From Paracoccaceae bacterium (lineage in GTDB: Bacteria > Pseudomonadota > Alphaproteobacteria > Rhodobacterales > Rhodobacteraceae), in the NCBI GenBank assembly GCA_019911965.1, contig JAIOJF010000027.1, positions 1-64,000 on the forward strand: a stretch of DNA of 64,000 bases. The letters run 5' to 3'. Numbering within the stretch: the first letter of the stretch is position 1; the number at the start of each line of letters is the position of its first letter. The position numbers and the translations under genes were made by a program. Shown here piece after piece: positions 8,631-17,416 of the stretch. The notes under the pieces are model-generated. The model had not been told where the DNA came from and made no database searches. It saw only the letters and a program-made list of their open reading frames with translations.

Positions 8631-9803
8631 ATGCGTTTTTCGATTGTCCTGTCCGCCCTGCTGGCCATATCCGCCACCAATGCCGCCGCCTCTTGTGGCG
8701 GCAGTTTCAATTCGTTCCTCGACGAATTGAAACGCGAAGCGGTGGCCAAGGGGTTCTCGCGGCAAACCGTCAACGCATTCTTCCGCACCGCCGCGCAGGA
8801 CCCCAAGGTGATCCGACGTGACCGCGCGCAGGGCATCTTCAAATCCACCTTCACCGAGTTCTCGCGCAAGGTGATCAGCCAGAACCGGCTGGACCGGGGC
8901 CGCGCCAATGCCGCCAGATACGATGCTGTGTTCAACCGGGCCGAGCGTGAGTTTGGCGTTGACCGGCATGTTCTGCTGGCCTTCTGGGCGCTGGAAACCG
9001 ATTACGGGGCCTTCATGGGCGATATCAACACCGCCAATGCGCTGATCACGCTGGCGCATGATTGCCGCCGCCCGGAATTGTTCCGCCCGCAGATTTTCGC
9101 CGCGCTGAAGCTGTTCGAGAACGGCGATTTCGACCCGGCCACCACCGAAGGTGCCTGGGCCGGCGAGATCGGCATGGTGCAGATGCTGCCCGAGGATATC
9201 CTGCATCTTGGCGTCGATGGCGACGGCAACGGCCATGTCGATGTCAAGGCAAGTGCCGCGGATGCGCTGCTGACCGGCGCGCATATGCTGCAAAGCCTCG
9301 GCTGGCGGGCGGGAGAGCCCTGGCTGGTGGAGGTGCGGGTGCCGGACAATCTGGACTGGTTCCAGACCGGGCTGGAAACCGAAAAATCGGTGGCCGACTG
9401 GGCCCGTGATGGCGTGAAGGCGGCCTCGGGCAACCTGCCGAACGGCAACCTGAAAGCCTCGATCCTGCTCCCCGAGGGGCGCTATGGGCCGGCCTTCATG
9501 GCGCTGCCGAACTTCCGGGTCTATTTCGAGTGGAACCAGAGCTTTGTCTACGTCACCTCCGCCGCCTATCTCGCCACGCGGCTTGCCGGGGCACCGATCT
9601 TCGATCCCGGCAATCCCGAACCGTCGCTGTCGGACGCGGAAATGAAACAATTGCAGTCGAAACTGGCGGCGCGTGGCCATGATGTCGGCAAGATCGACGG
9701 CATCCTCGGGGCCGGCACAAGGGCGGCGGTGAGGGACGAGCAGAAGCGCCTCGGCCTGCCCGCCGATGCCTGGCCGACACGGGCGCTGCTGTCGAAACTC
9801 TGA
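8631..9803 (+). CDS. Lytic murein transglycosylase (MltB-like) with peptidoglycan-binding domain
   Basis: A secreted enzyme that cleaves the MurNAc-GlcNAc bond, giving 1,6-anhydro ends. Residues 1-20 are a signal peptide ending AAAS. The SLT_2/MltB-type domain covers about 22-310, with the catalytic glutamate Glu122 in FWALETDYGAFMG and the motif GEIGMVQMLPEDIL around 178-191. A C-terminal PG_binding_1 domain (about 335-388, LQSKLAARGHDVGKIDGILG) anchors it to the wall. There is no lipobox, so it is probably soluble in the periplasm. AGAGG lies 6 nt before ATG 8631. The stop converges on smc across 143 bp. Confidence 0.92.
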   Translation: MRFSIVLSALLAISATNAAASCGGSFNSFLDELKREAVAKGFSRQTVNAFFRTAAQDPKVIRRDRAQGIFKSTFTEFSRKVISQNRLDRGRANAARYDAVFNRAEREFGVDRHVLLAFWALETDYGAFMGDINTANALITLAHDCRRPELFRPQIFAALKLFENGDFDPATTEGAWAGEIGMVQMLPEDILHLGVDGDGNGHVDVKASAADALLTGAHMLQSLGWRAGEPWLVEVRVPDNLDWFQTGLETEKSVADWARDGVKAASGNLPNGNLKASILLPEGRYGPAFMALPNFRVYFEWNQSFVYVTSAAYLATRLAGAPIFDPGNPEPSLSDAEMKQLQSKLAARGHDVGKIDGILGAGTRAAVRDEQKRLGLPADAWPTRALLSKL

Positions 9804-9946
9804 TCTGGCGCGACCTGCTCCAACTTAGTTCACGAATTACTCCGGGGGTCCGGGGGCAGCGCCACCGGCCCGGCCCAACGCTGTTCGATCGAAGATCGTG
9901 AAAGCGGCGGGAATATCTCAGGAAACAGGTCGGACCAGGGCTGCGG

Positions 9947-12900
9947 TCAGGCAACCAGTTGTTCGGCGCGGTTGAGATCGACTGACACCAGCTGGCTGAC
10001 GCCCTGTTCCGCCATCGTCACGCCGAACAGGCGGTCCATCCTGCTCATCGTGACGGCGTGATGGGTGATGATAAGGAACCGGGTTTCGGTGCGCCGCGTC
10101 ATCTCGTCCAGCAGATCGCAGAACCGCGTGACATTGGCGTCGTCCAGCGGCGCGTCCACCTCGTCCAGCACGCAGATCGGGGCCGGGTTGGCCAGGAATA
10201 CCGCGAAGATCAGCGCCAGCGCCGTCAGCGTCTGCTCGCCGCCCGACAACAACGACAGTACCGACAGTTTCTTGCCCGGCGGCTGGCACATGATTTCAAG
10301 CCCGGCCTCCAGCGGATCGTCGCTTTCCACCAGCACCAGCTTGGCCTCGCCACCGCCGAACAGGTGGCGAAACAGCAATTCAAAATTGCGGTTGACCTGA
10401 TCGAACGCCTTCAGCAGGCGCTCGCGGCCTTCGCGGTTCAGGCTGGCAATCCCGGTTCTGAGCTTGGCGATGGCGGCGTCCAGATCGGCCTTTTCCGTGG
10501 TCAGGTTGTCAAACTCCGCCTGCACCTCGGCGGCGTCTTCTTCCGCGCGCAGGTTGACCGAGCCAAGCGCGTCGCGCTGGCGTTTCAGGCGGCTCACCTC
10601 GGCCTCGATCCGCTCGGAGGATGGCATCTTGTCGGGATCGCCCCCCAGCAGGTCCAGAAGCGCCGCCGGGGCCAGGTTCAATTCCTCGTCGATGCGTTCG
10701 GCGGCGGCCTCGACCTGCGCTTCAGCCGCTTCGGCCACCGCCTCGGCGCGGCCACGGGCCTCGCGGGCATCCGAGGCGCGGCGTTCGGCATCGCGTTCGC
10801 CTGTCACCGCGTTGCGCAGGGCGGTTTCACCGGCGGCCAGAGCGTCCGAGGCCTGCGCCTTGCGGGCCTCGGCCTCCGCAATCGCGCCGGCAAGCTGGTT
10901 GCGGCGGGCGGCGATATCGTCCGGCGCAGCGCTGGCGGCGGCCAGTTCCGCCTCGGTCTCGGCCTTGCGCGCTTCCAGTTCGGCGCTGCGCTTGCCGGCC
11001 GTGTCCAGGCGATGCCGCCAATTGGCCAGTTCCCTGGTAATCTCCTGGCGGCGGCGGGTGCGGGCCTCGCCCTCGCGGCGTAATTCATCCGCCATCGAGC
11101 GGCGCGACATCATCGCCAGACGCGCCGCTTCGACCGCAACCTTGACCTGCTCCACCGCGTCGCGGGCGGTGCCGAGATCGTCCAGCCCGGCCACCATCGC
11201 CTCGGCCTCGCGCATCATCTGCCGGTTGGCCAGCGCCTCTTCCTCGTGGCGCTTGCCGGTCGCGCGGGCGGAATCGCGACGGCTGGCGGCAATGTTCTGA
11301 TCCGCCTCGGCGCGCGACACGGCGCGGGCGGCGGCGGTCAGGGCCTCGTCGGCGGCGCGGCGCTCGGTGCGGGCCGCCTTGTCGGCCTCGGCCAGATCGG
11401 CAAGGGCGGCGGACAGGATGGCGTGGCCATCGCGGGTGGTATCGGCGCGGGCATCGGCCCGGGCCAGGGCGGCAGTCAGGTCTTCCAGCCGGTTGACCTG
11501 CTGCAGGCGCAGCGCGGCGGCGCTTGGCGCATCTTCGGCACCGGCGCGAAAGCCGTCCCAGCGCCACAGATCGCCTTCGCGCGAGACCAGTCGCTGACCG
11601 GGGCGAAGGGCGGCCTGCAGCCGCGCCCCTTCGCTGCGGTCAACCAGCCCGACCTGCGCCATCCGCCGCGCCAGAACTCCCGGCACGGTGACGTGATCGG
11701 CCAGCGCCGAAACCCCTTCCGGCAGGGCCTGTACCTGTGCGTAATCGGCCAGCGCGGCCCAGCCCGACGCGCCCTCAGCCGCGATTTCCGGGGCCCGCAG
11801 GTCATCGGCCAAAGCCGCGCCAAGCGCCGCCTCGAAACCCTTGCCAACCCGGATCACATCCAGAATCTGCCCCTGATCGGAGCGTTCACGCTCCACCAGC
11901 CGCGTCAGCGCCGCCACTTCGGCGCGCAGCGCCTTGGCCTCGCCTTCGGCTTCGGAGCGTTCGGCCCGCGCCTCGGCCTCGTCCGCCTGTTTTGCCGCCC
12001 GCGCGGCTTCGGCGGCGTTCAGCGCGGCTTCGGCGGTTTCGGCGCGGATCTCGGCCTTGCCCTGTGCCGCCATCGCCGCCATGTGGCGGGTTTCGGCGGT
12101 TTTCAGTTCCGATTGCGCCAGATCGACCGCTTCCGCCGCCTTCGCCGCTGCCGCCTCGTTGCGGGCCAGCGTGGCGCGACCATCGGCCAGCAGGCGCTCG
12201 GCGGATTGGTGGCGGGCAGCGAGGCGGGCGACATCCTCGGTTAACTGGCCAAGCCGGGCTTCCTCGGCCTGCAAGGTGCTACCGGCCTGGCGTGCGGCCT
12301 CGTTGGCCTCGGACAGCTTGTCGTCAAACCCGGTTGCCGCCTTTTCCAGCGCCGCCTGTTCCCAGTCCAGCCGCTCGATGGTTTCCCCGGCATCGCGGTT
12401 CAGGCCGGCCTCGCGGCTGATATCGGCGGCGAGTTGTTCAATGCGTGCCCGCAGCGTTTCGATATTGACGCGGGCGCGGGCTTCCTGTTCGGTCAGGCTG
12501 TCGCGCTCGACCAGCAGGCGCTGCAATATCGCGGCGGCAATCGCCTCTTCCTCGCGCAGGGGCGGCACCTTGCCCTCGGCCTCGGCGCGTTTGCGGGCGG
12601 CGGCGCTGGCGGCGGTTTGCGTGCGCGCGGCCTCGGTCGTCAGGCGCTGCAAGTCCTCGCCCGCTCGTGCCAGCGCCAGATCGGCCTCGCGCCAGCGGCG
12701 ATACAACAGCAACCCTTCGGAGCGGCGCAATTCCTCGCCGATCTCACGGTAACGGGCGGCCTGCCGCGCCTGCCGCGCCAGCGTCGTCAACTGGTTCTGC
12801 AACTGCTCCAGCACGTCATCGACCCGCACCAGATTGGCCTCGGCGCCCTGCAGCTTCAATTCAGCCTCGTGGCGGCGCTGATAGAGGCCGGAAATCCCGG

Positions 12901-13402
12901 CGGCTTCCTCAAGAATACGGCGGCGGGATTTCGGCCGCGCGTTGATCAGTTCGGAAATCTGTCCCTGACGCACCAGCGCCGGTGAATGCGACCCGGTCGA
13001 GGCATCGGCGAACAGCATCTGCACGTCGCGGGCGCGCACATCCTTGCCGTTGGCCTTGAAGGCCGAACCGGCATCGCGGGTGATGCGGCGAATGATCTCG
13101 ATCTGATCGAGTTCGTTGAACCCCGACGGCGCGGTGCGGTCGGAATTGTCGAGGATCAGCGCCACTTCGGCGAAATTGCGTGCGGGGCGGGTGGCGGCAC
13201 CGGCGAAGATCACGTCTTCCATGCCGCCGCCGCGCATCGCCGTCGGGCGGTTTTCACCCATCACCCAGCGCAGAGCCTCCAGCAGGTTCGACTTGCCGCA
13301 GCCATTCGGCCCGACAACCCCGGTCAGCCCGGGCGCGATCACAAGGTCCGTCGGATCGACGAAGCTTTTGAATCCGGTCAGTCTGAGCCTGTTGAATTGC
13401 AC
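9947..13402 (-). CDS. smc: Chromosome segregation protein SMC
   Basis: Structural maintenance of chromosomes ATPase that condenses and organises the chromosome with ScpA/ScpB. Walker A is GPNGCGKSN (residues 31-39). Two long Ala/Glu/Arg-rich coiled coils (about 165-490 and 660-960) flank a hinge at about 500-640. The C-terminal head has the signature LSGGEQTLTALAL and Walker B ICVLDEVDAPLDD (about 1050-1095). Length 1151 is normal. It starts with GTG at 13402. No scp genes are nearby. Its coding strand generates several long antisense open frames that I treat as GC artefacts. Confidence 0.97.
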   Translation of the reverse strand: MQFNRLRLTGFKSFVDPTDLVIAPGLTGVVGPNGCGKSNLLEALRWVMGENRPTAMRGGGMEDVIFAGAATRPARNFAEVALILDNSDRTAPSGFNELDQIEIIRRITRDAGSAFKANGKDVRARDVQMLFADASTGSHSPALVRQGQISELINARPKSRRRILEEAAGISGLYQRRHEAELKLQGAEANLVRVDDVLEQLQNQLTTLARQARQAARYREIGEELRRSEGLLLYRRWREADLALARAGEDLQRLTTEAARTQTAASAAARKRAEAEGKVPPLREEEAIAAAILQRLLVERDSLTEQEARARVNIETLRARIEQLAADISREAGLNRDAGETIERLDWEQAALEKAATGFDDKLSEANEAARQAGSTLQAEEARLGQLTEDVARLAARHQSAERLLADGRATLARNEAAAAKAAEAVDLAQSELKTAETRHMAAMAAQGKAEIRAETAEAALNAAEAARAAKQADEAEARAERSEAEGEAKALRAEVAALTRLVERERSDQGQILDVIRVGKGFEAALGAALADDLRAPEIAAEGASGWAALADYAQVQALPEGVSALADHVTVPGVLARRMAQVGLVDRSEGARLQAALRPGQRLVSREGDLWRWDGFRAGAEDAPSAAALRLQQVNRLEDLTAALARADARADTTRDGHAILSAALADLAEADKAARTERRAADEALTAAARAVSRAEADQNIAASRRDSARATGKRHEEEALANRQMMREAEAMVAGLDDLGTARDAVEQVKVAVEAARLAMMSRRSMADELRREGEARTRRRQEITRELANWRHRLDTAGKRSAELEARKAETEAELAAASAAPDDIAARRNQLAGAIAEAEARKAQASDALAAGETALRNAVTGERDAERRASDAREARGRAEAVAEAAEAQVEAAAERIDEELNLAPAALLDLLGGDPDKMPSSERIEAEVSRLKRQRDALGSVNLRAEEDAAEVQAEFDNLTTEKADLDAAIAKLRTGIASLNREGRERLLKAFDQVNRNFELLFRHLFGGGEAKLVLVESDDPLEAGLEIMCQPPGKKLSVLSLLSGGEQTLTALALIFAVFLANPAPICVLDEVDAPLDDANVTRFCDLLDEMTRRTETRFLIITHHAVTMSRMDRLFGVTMAEQGVSQLVSVDLNRAEQLVA

Positions 13403-13629
13403 GAGCCTGCGTTCCGCGGTTGATTCCGTTCTTCCCGCCAGAATTTCGCGCCGTACGGCCTCAAGTCAACCTTGAAACCCCGGATATGGCTGTTATCCGC
13501 CTGTTATCCACAAGATATTGCGCTTTTCCGCCAATACCTGCCGTGGCGGCATCGCCTTTGGCCCTCGGTTGACTTTGCCCCGCCGCTTGGTCAACTTTCC
13601 CGACAGAGCCGTTGCGGAACCCTGTATCC

Positions 13630-14031
13630 ATGCCATTGACCCTGCTTTTGGTGTTCGTCGTTCTGGGCATTGCCGGGATATTCCTGTTGATCCGCGCCCT
13701 GCATCCGACCCCTGATCTGACCTTCGGCGATGCCGCGCAGGCCAGCGCGATCTGGGATCGCCAGAACCCCGACATGCCCGCCCGCAAGCTGCATATTGCC
13801 CCCGGCTGCGGCCATGTGCTGGTGGAAACCGATGCAGGCCCCGGCCTTTTATGGGCCTTCGGGGCCGATCCGGTCTCGCGGCTGTTCGACACAGCGCCGC
13901 AACTGGTGGATACCGGCCGGGGCCTGACGCTGATCACCCATGATTTCACCGCGCCCAAGGTGACCATTCCGCTGGCCGATGCCGCCAGCCGCGCCGCCTG
14001 GGCCGCCATCCTGACCGGACAAGAGATATGA
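13630..14031 (+). CDS. Small single-pass membrane protein of unknown function
   Basis: I do not recognise this protein. From ATG 13630 it is 133 residues: a strongly hydrophobic N-terminus (about residues 2-21, PLTLLLVFVVLGIAGIFLLI) that is a membrane anchor or uncleaved signal, then a soluble domain of about 110 residues with no obvious catalytic motif. A TTG six codons earlier (13612) is an alternative start. Its stop overlaps the next start by 4 nt (ATGA), so it is translationally coupled to the sterol desaturase-like gene and the SGNH hydrolase gene. A role in lipid or envelope modification is inference from that operon only. Confidence 0.7.
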   Translation: MPLTLLLVFVVLGIAGIFLLIRALHPTPDLTFGDAAQASAIWDRQNPDMPARKLHIAPGCGHVLVETDAGPGLLWAFGADPVSRLFDTAPQLVDTGRGLTLITHDFTAPKVTIPLADAASRAAWAAILTGQEI

Positions 14032-14975
14032 GCACGGACCCGAGCTACCCCAATGTCGTCGATTTCGCGGTGCCGGGGTTCATCGCGCTGATCCTGATCG
14101 AACTCGTCTGGATCACGGTAAAGCATCGCGGCGGGCGCTACGAGGCGCGCGATGCGGTGACCTCGCTGCTGATGGGGGCTGGCAATGTCGCCGCGGGGCT
14201 GATCTTCGGCTTCATCGCCTGGGCATTCTTCATGTGGGTCTGGCAGTTCCGGCTGTTCGATCTGGGCGCGTCGCTCGGGGTGATCCTGCTGGCCCTGGTG
14301 CTGGATGATCTGCGCTATTACTGGGTGCATCGCTTCGGCCACCGCATCCGCTGGGTCTGGGCCAGCCATGTCAATCACCATTCCAGCCAGCATTACAACC
14401 TGACAACGGCGCTCCGGCAGACATGGACCGGCACCTTCACGCTGATGATGGTGGTCCGCGTGCCGCTGATCCTGATCGGCATCCACCCGGCCATCCTGGT
14501 CTTCACCTTCGGGCTGAACCTGATCTACCAGTTCTGGATCCATACCGAGGCGATCGGCAAAATGCCCCGCTGGTTCGAGGCGGTGATGAACACGCCCAGC
14601 CACCACCGGGTGCATCACGGGCGCAACCCGCGCTATCTGGATGCCAATTACGCCGGGATATTCATCATCTGGGATCGCCTGTTCGGCACCTTCGTGCCGG
14701 AACTTGAGGAGGAGACGGTGGAATACGGTCTGGTGCGCAATCTCGGCACGTTCAACCCGCTGCGGGTGGCGTTTCACGAATGGATCGGCATTTTCCGCGA
14801 TATCGCCCGCCCCGGTATCGGCCTGAAGGCGCGGCTGCTTTACGCCATCGCCCCGCCGGGCTGGAGCCATGACGGATCGCGCGACACTTCCGACACGATC
14901 AAGGCGAAATACCTTGCCCGCCACCCCGAGGCCGCGGGCACGCCGGGGCTGGAAGGCATTAGCCCGAAACCATGA
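14028..14975 (+). CDS. Sterol desaturase/fatty acid hydroxylase superfamily membrane protein
   Basis: An integral membrane di-iron enzyme of the FA_hydroxylase superfamily. The three histidine boxes are clear: HRFGH (101-105), HVNHH (114-118) and HHRVHH (192-197), with an extra His172 in FWIHTE. About four hydrophobic segments (around 15-30, 50-72, 80-96, 138-168) surround the boxes. Bacterial members act on sterols, carotenoids, sphingoid or fatty acyl chains or ether lipids, and the sequence does not say which. Coupled to the gene before and the SGNH hydrolase after it (4-nt overlap each), so the operon probably edits a lipid. Confidence 0.88.
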   Translation: MSTDPSYPNVVDFAVPGFIALILIELVWITVKHRGGRYEARDAVTSLLMGAGNVAAGLIFGFIAWAFFMWVWQFRLFDLGASLGVILLALVLDDLRYYWVHRFGHRIRWVWASHVNHHSSQHYNLTTALRQTWTGTFTLMMVVRVPLILIGIHPAILVFTFGLNLIYQFWIHTEAIGKMPRWFEAVMNTPSHHRVHHGRNPRYLDANYAGIFIIWDRLFGTFVPELEEETVEYGLVRNLGTFNPLRVAFHEWIGIFRDIARPGIGLKARLLYAIAPPGWSHDGSRDTSDTIKAKYLARHPEAAGTPGLEGISPKP

Positions 14976-15727
14976 CCCACGCGCTTGATCTGGCCGCAAG
15001 GCTGGTGCTTTTGCCGGTTCTGCTGGCGCAGGCCGTGCAGGTGCGGCGGCATGCACTGACCTTGCCCGAGGCGTCGGGGCCGCGCGAGGGCTGGCTGGGT
15101 GACGGACCGCCGCTCAACCTGCTGATCCTCGGCGATTCCGCCGCTGCCGGGGTCGGGGCGGGCGTTCAGGATGCGGCCTTGGCCGGGCAACTGGCGGCGC
15201 ATCTGGCCGCGCGTTACCGGGTGCATTGGCGGCTTATCGCGCGCACCGGGGCCACCACGGCTGAAACCCTGTCCCGCCTTGGCGACGAACCCCCGGCAAG
15301 GGTCGACGTGGCGGTGTCGGTGCTTGGCGTCAACGATGTAACGCGCCTTGTGCCGCTGGAAGTGTGGCTGGCCCGGCAGCGGCGGCTGGCGGACCTGCTG
15401 GCGGTGAAATTCGGCACTAGGCTGATCTGCCTGTCCGGCCTGCCGCCGATGGGGCATTTCCCGCTGTTGCCGCAACCTTTGCGCTGGGTTCTGGGGCGGC
15501 AGGCGACACGGTTCGACCGGCATCTTGGGCGGCTGGCGGCGGCGCGCAGCGATGCTTTGCACCTGCCGCTCGATTTTGACATGGAGGTCACGCAGATGGC
15601 CGCCGACGGCTACCACCCGGGGCCATTGATCTATGCCGGATGGGCCAGCGCCATCGCCGCCGCCATCGAGGCACGACTGCTCAGCGACGCGCCATCGCCG
15701 CCACCGGATCATGGCGCGGGCAGGTGA
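14972..15727 (+). CDS. SGNH/GDSL-family hydrolase
   Basis: An esterase/lipase-type hydrolase. Block I is LILGDSAAAG with nucleophile Ser56, block III is GVND (119-122), and block V is DGYHPG near 211-216, giving the Asp-His pair. The N-terminus is hydrophobic (about 7-24) and may be a membrane anchor or signal. The block I form and length of 251 resemble acyl-CoA thioesterase/lysophospholipase-like SGNH proteins. Last gene of the three-gene operon; its 3' end overlaps the convergent tag gene by 47 bp. The substrate is not known. Confidence 0.85.
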   Translation: MTHALDLAARLVLLPVLLAQAVQVRRHALTLPEASGPREGWLGDGPPLNLLILGDSAAAGVGAGVQDAALAGQLAAHLAARYRVHWRLIARTGATTAETLSRLGDEPPARVDVAVSVLGVNDVTRLVPLEVWLARQRRLADLLAVKFGTRLICLSGLPPMGHFPLLPQPLRWVLGRQATRFDRHLGRLAAARSDALHLPLDFDMEVTQMAADGYHPGPLIYAGWASAIAAAIEARLLSDAPSPPPDHGAGR

Positions 15728-16274
15728 CGATGTGATCGTTGACCATGCCGACGGCCTGCATGAAAGCGTAAACGATGGTGGGCCCGCAAAACTTGAACCC
15801 TGCTTTCTTCAGGTCCTTTGAAATCTGGCGTGACAGCGGCGTTTCGGTCGGTACCTCGGCCATGCTGGCGAAACGGTTCTGCAAGGGCTGGCCATCGACG
15901 TAATCCCACAGGAAATTGTCGAAGCCCTGCCGCGCCTCGATCTCGGCCCAGGCGCGGGCATTGCCTATGGTCGCCTCGATCTTGCCGCGATGGCGCACGA
16001 TGCCCTTGTCGGCCAGGAGGCGGGCGATCTCGGCCTCGCCGTAGTCAGCCACGATATTCGGGTCGAACCCGTCGAACCCGGCGCGGAAGGCATCGCGTTT
16101 TTTCAGGATGGTGATCCAGGACAGCCCGGCCTGAAACCCGTCGAGAATCAGCTTCTCCCACAGGGCGCGGCTGTCATGTTCCGGTACGCCCCATTCGGTA
16201 TCGTGGTATTCGACGTAAATCGGGTCGGTCCCGCTCCAGACGCATCTGTCGCCTGTTTTATCTTTTATTTCCAT
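15681..16274 (-). CDS. tag: DNA-3-methyladenine glycosylase I
   Basis: Base-excision repair enzyme removing 3-methyladenine from alkylated DNA. The zinc-site residues of Tag are present: Cys11 in RCVW, His in YHDTEWG, and His and Cys in NDHIVTCPRH near the C-terminus. The substrate-pocket segment reads ILDGFQAGLSW; the position equivalent to the base-contacting Glu of E. coli Tag appears to be Asp, a conservative change. I chose ATG 16274 (197 residues) because AGGGG lies about 7 nt upstream and the family begins here; the frame extends upstream without similarity. Antisense overlap of 47 bp with the SGNH hydrolase gene. Confidence 0.94.
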   Translation of the reverse strand: MEIKDKTGDRCVWSGTDPIYVEYHDTEWGVPEHDSRALWEKLILDGFQAGLSWITILKKRDAFRAGFDGFDPNIVADYGEAEIARLLADKGIVRHRGKIEATIGNARAWAEIEARQGFDNFLWDYVDGQPLQNRFASMAEVPTETPLSRQISKDLKKAGFKFCGPTIVYAFMQAVGMVNDHIVTCPRHDPVAAMARR

Positions 16275-16387
16275 GACTTGCCCCTGCCTTTCGGATTTGT
16301 CGCCAATTAGAACAAAAAGCGAATATTTACCAGATGTCAATCAGTGCGGCGGCAATGTGCAATCCGGACAAGCCAAAGGATGATGCG

Positions 16388-17221
16388 ATGAACGGGATGG
16401 CAGAACGGATCGGTGCGGGGGAACTGGACAGCCCGCTGGCATGGGCGAACAATGTCCGCGACCGCTCGGTCAACCAGATGATCGAACGCGCGATCCGCCA
16501 GAAGGATGTGCTGCTGGCCTATCAGCCGGTGGTCAGTGCGCGCCAGCCCGACCGCATCGCCTTTCACGAAGGCCTGATCCGCATTCTGGATGAAGATCAC
16601 AACATCCTGCCTGCGGGCGATTTCATGCCGGTGGCGGAAACCCGCGAAACCGGGCGGATCATCGACTGCCTGTCGCTGGAAATGGGGCTGAACACGCTGG
16701 CCGAACAGCCGTCCCTCAGGTTGTCGATCAACATGTCGGCACGCTCCATCGGCTATCCCCGCTGGATGGAGGTGCTCAATCGCGGCCTCGCACGCGACCG
16801 CACGGTGGCGGAACGGCTGATCCTGGAAATCACCGAAAGCTCGGCGATGATCATGCCCGATCTGGTGACCGTGTTCATGGCCGATCTGCACCGCCGGGGG
16901 ATCAGCTTTGCGCTGGATGATTTCGGCGCGGGCTATACCGCGTTCCGCTACCTCAAGGAGTTCTATTTCGATATCGTGAAGATCGACGGCCAGTTCATTC
17001 GCGGCATTCATCAGGATGCCAACAATCAGGTGCTGACGGCGGCGCTTGTCTCCATCGGCCAGCATTTCGACATGCTGACCGTGGCAGAAGCAGTGGAACA
17101 CCCCGAAGAGGCCGCTTTCCTGGTGAATGCCGGGTTCGACTGCCTGCAGGGTTACTATTTCGGCATGCCGACGACCCTGCCCTCCTGGATGGCCGAAGGC
17201 AATCGCCGCGCCGCCGGCTGA
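16388..17221 (+). CDS. Stand-alone EAL-domain cyclic-di-GMP phosphodiesterase
   Basis: The EAL fold covers almost the whole protein with no sensory, GGDEF or membrane part. All residues expected for metal-dependent hydrolysis are visible: Glu in HEGLIR (EGL variant of EAL), Asn in SINMSA, Glu in LEITES, the Asp pair in LDDFGAGY, Lys in VKIDG, Glu in AEAVE and Gln in LQGYYFG. It is therefore probably active on c-di-GMP. I prefer ATG 16388 because AAAGGA sits 7 nt upstream; ATG 16334 in the same frame lacks a ribosome binding site. Divergent from tag. Followed 195 bp later by phaA, so a link with PHB metabolism is possible but unproven. Confidence 0.88.
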   Translation: MNGMAERIGAGELDSPLAWANNVRDRSVNQMIERAIRQKDVLLAYQPVVSARQPDRIAFHEGLIRILDEDHNILPAGDFMPVAETRETGRIIDCLSLEMGLNTLAEQPSLRLSINMSARSIGYPRWMEVLNRGLARDRTVAERLILEITESSAMIMPDLVTVFMADLHRRGISFALDDFGAGYTAFRYLKEFYFDIVKIDGQFIRGIHQDANNQVLTAALVSIGQHFDMLTVAEAVEHPEEAAFLVNAGFDCLQGYYFGMPTTLPSWMAEGNRRAAG

Positions 17222-17249
17222 TCCGGCGGGCCCTGGCCGCGCCCAACCC

Positions 17250-17300
17250 CTTTCGCAACTTAGTTTCGAACGATTTCGCCCTTGTGCAACTTTCGCAACT
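17250..17300 (+). promoter_or_regulatory. Repeated GCAACT elements upstream of phaA
   Basis: The 11-mer CTTTCGCAACT occurs twice, at 17250-17260 and 17290-17300, 40 bp apart (about four helical turns), and a third GCAACT lies at 17286-17291. The first copy runs into the palindrome AACTTAGTT (17257-17265). Spacing on one helix face is what tandem operators or an activator site look like. I cannot assign a regulator. Confidence 0.4.
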
Positions 17301-17369
17301 GATCTACCCAAAACCAGAAATATTGATGCGTTTCGGAAAGTACTGACAGCAGCGCCGCAAGTATTTATG

Positions 17370-17380
17370 CTGCAGCGCAG
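17370..17380. promoter_or_regulatory. Putative PhaR operator upstream of phaA
   Basis: CTGC-AGC-GCAG is a perfect match to the CTGC-N3/4-GCAG sequence reported for the PHB-responsive repressor PhaR of Paracoccus. It lies 37 bp before the phaA start. One such site could occur by chance in 64 kb of GC-rich DNA; its placement before a PHB gene and the two identical-form sites before ccr raise its credibility. Confidence 0.5.
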
Positions 17381-17416
17381 AAACGAATCATTCTTGGGTA
17401 TCTGAAAGGGCTGAAC

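Noticed and set aside
9822-9830. AACTTAGTT, also present at 17257-17265, as a shared operator
   Set aside because: At 9822 it lies after the transglycosylase stop between convergent genes, where no promoter is needed; nine bases are too few to claim a site.
10058-12985. Several 150-340-codon plus-strand frames opposite smc
   Set aside because: All mirror the SMC coiled-coil coding sequence; their repetitive Gln/Arg/Gly or Ser/Ala composition comes from the complementary codons, not from a real protein.
13612-13629. TTG start at 13612 for the small membrane protein
   Set aside because: ATG 13630 gives a hydrophobic N-terminus directly and TTG 13612 lacks a better ribosome binding site.
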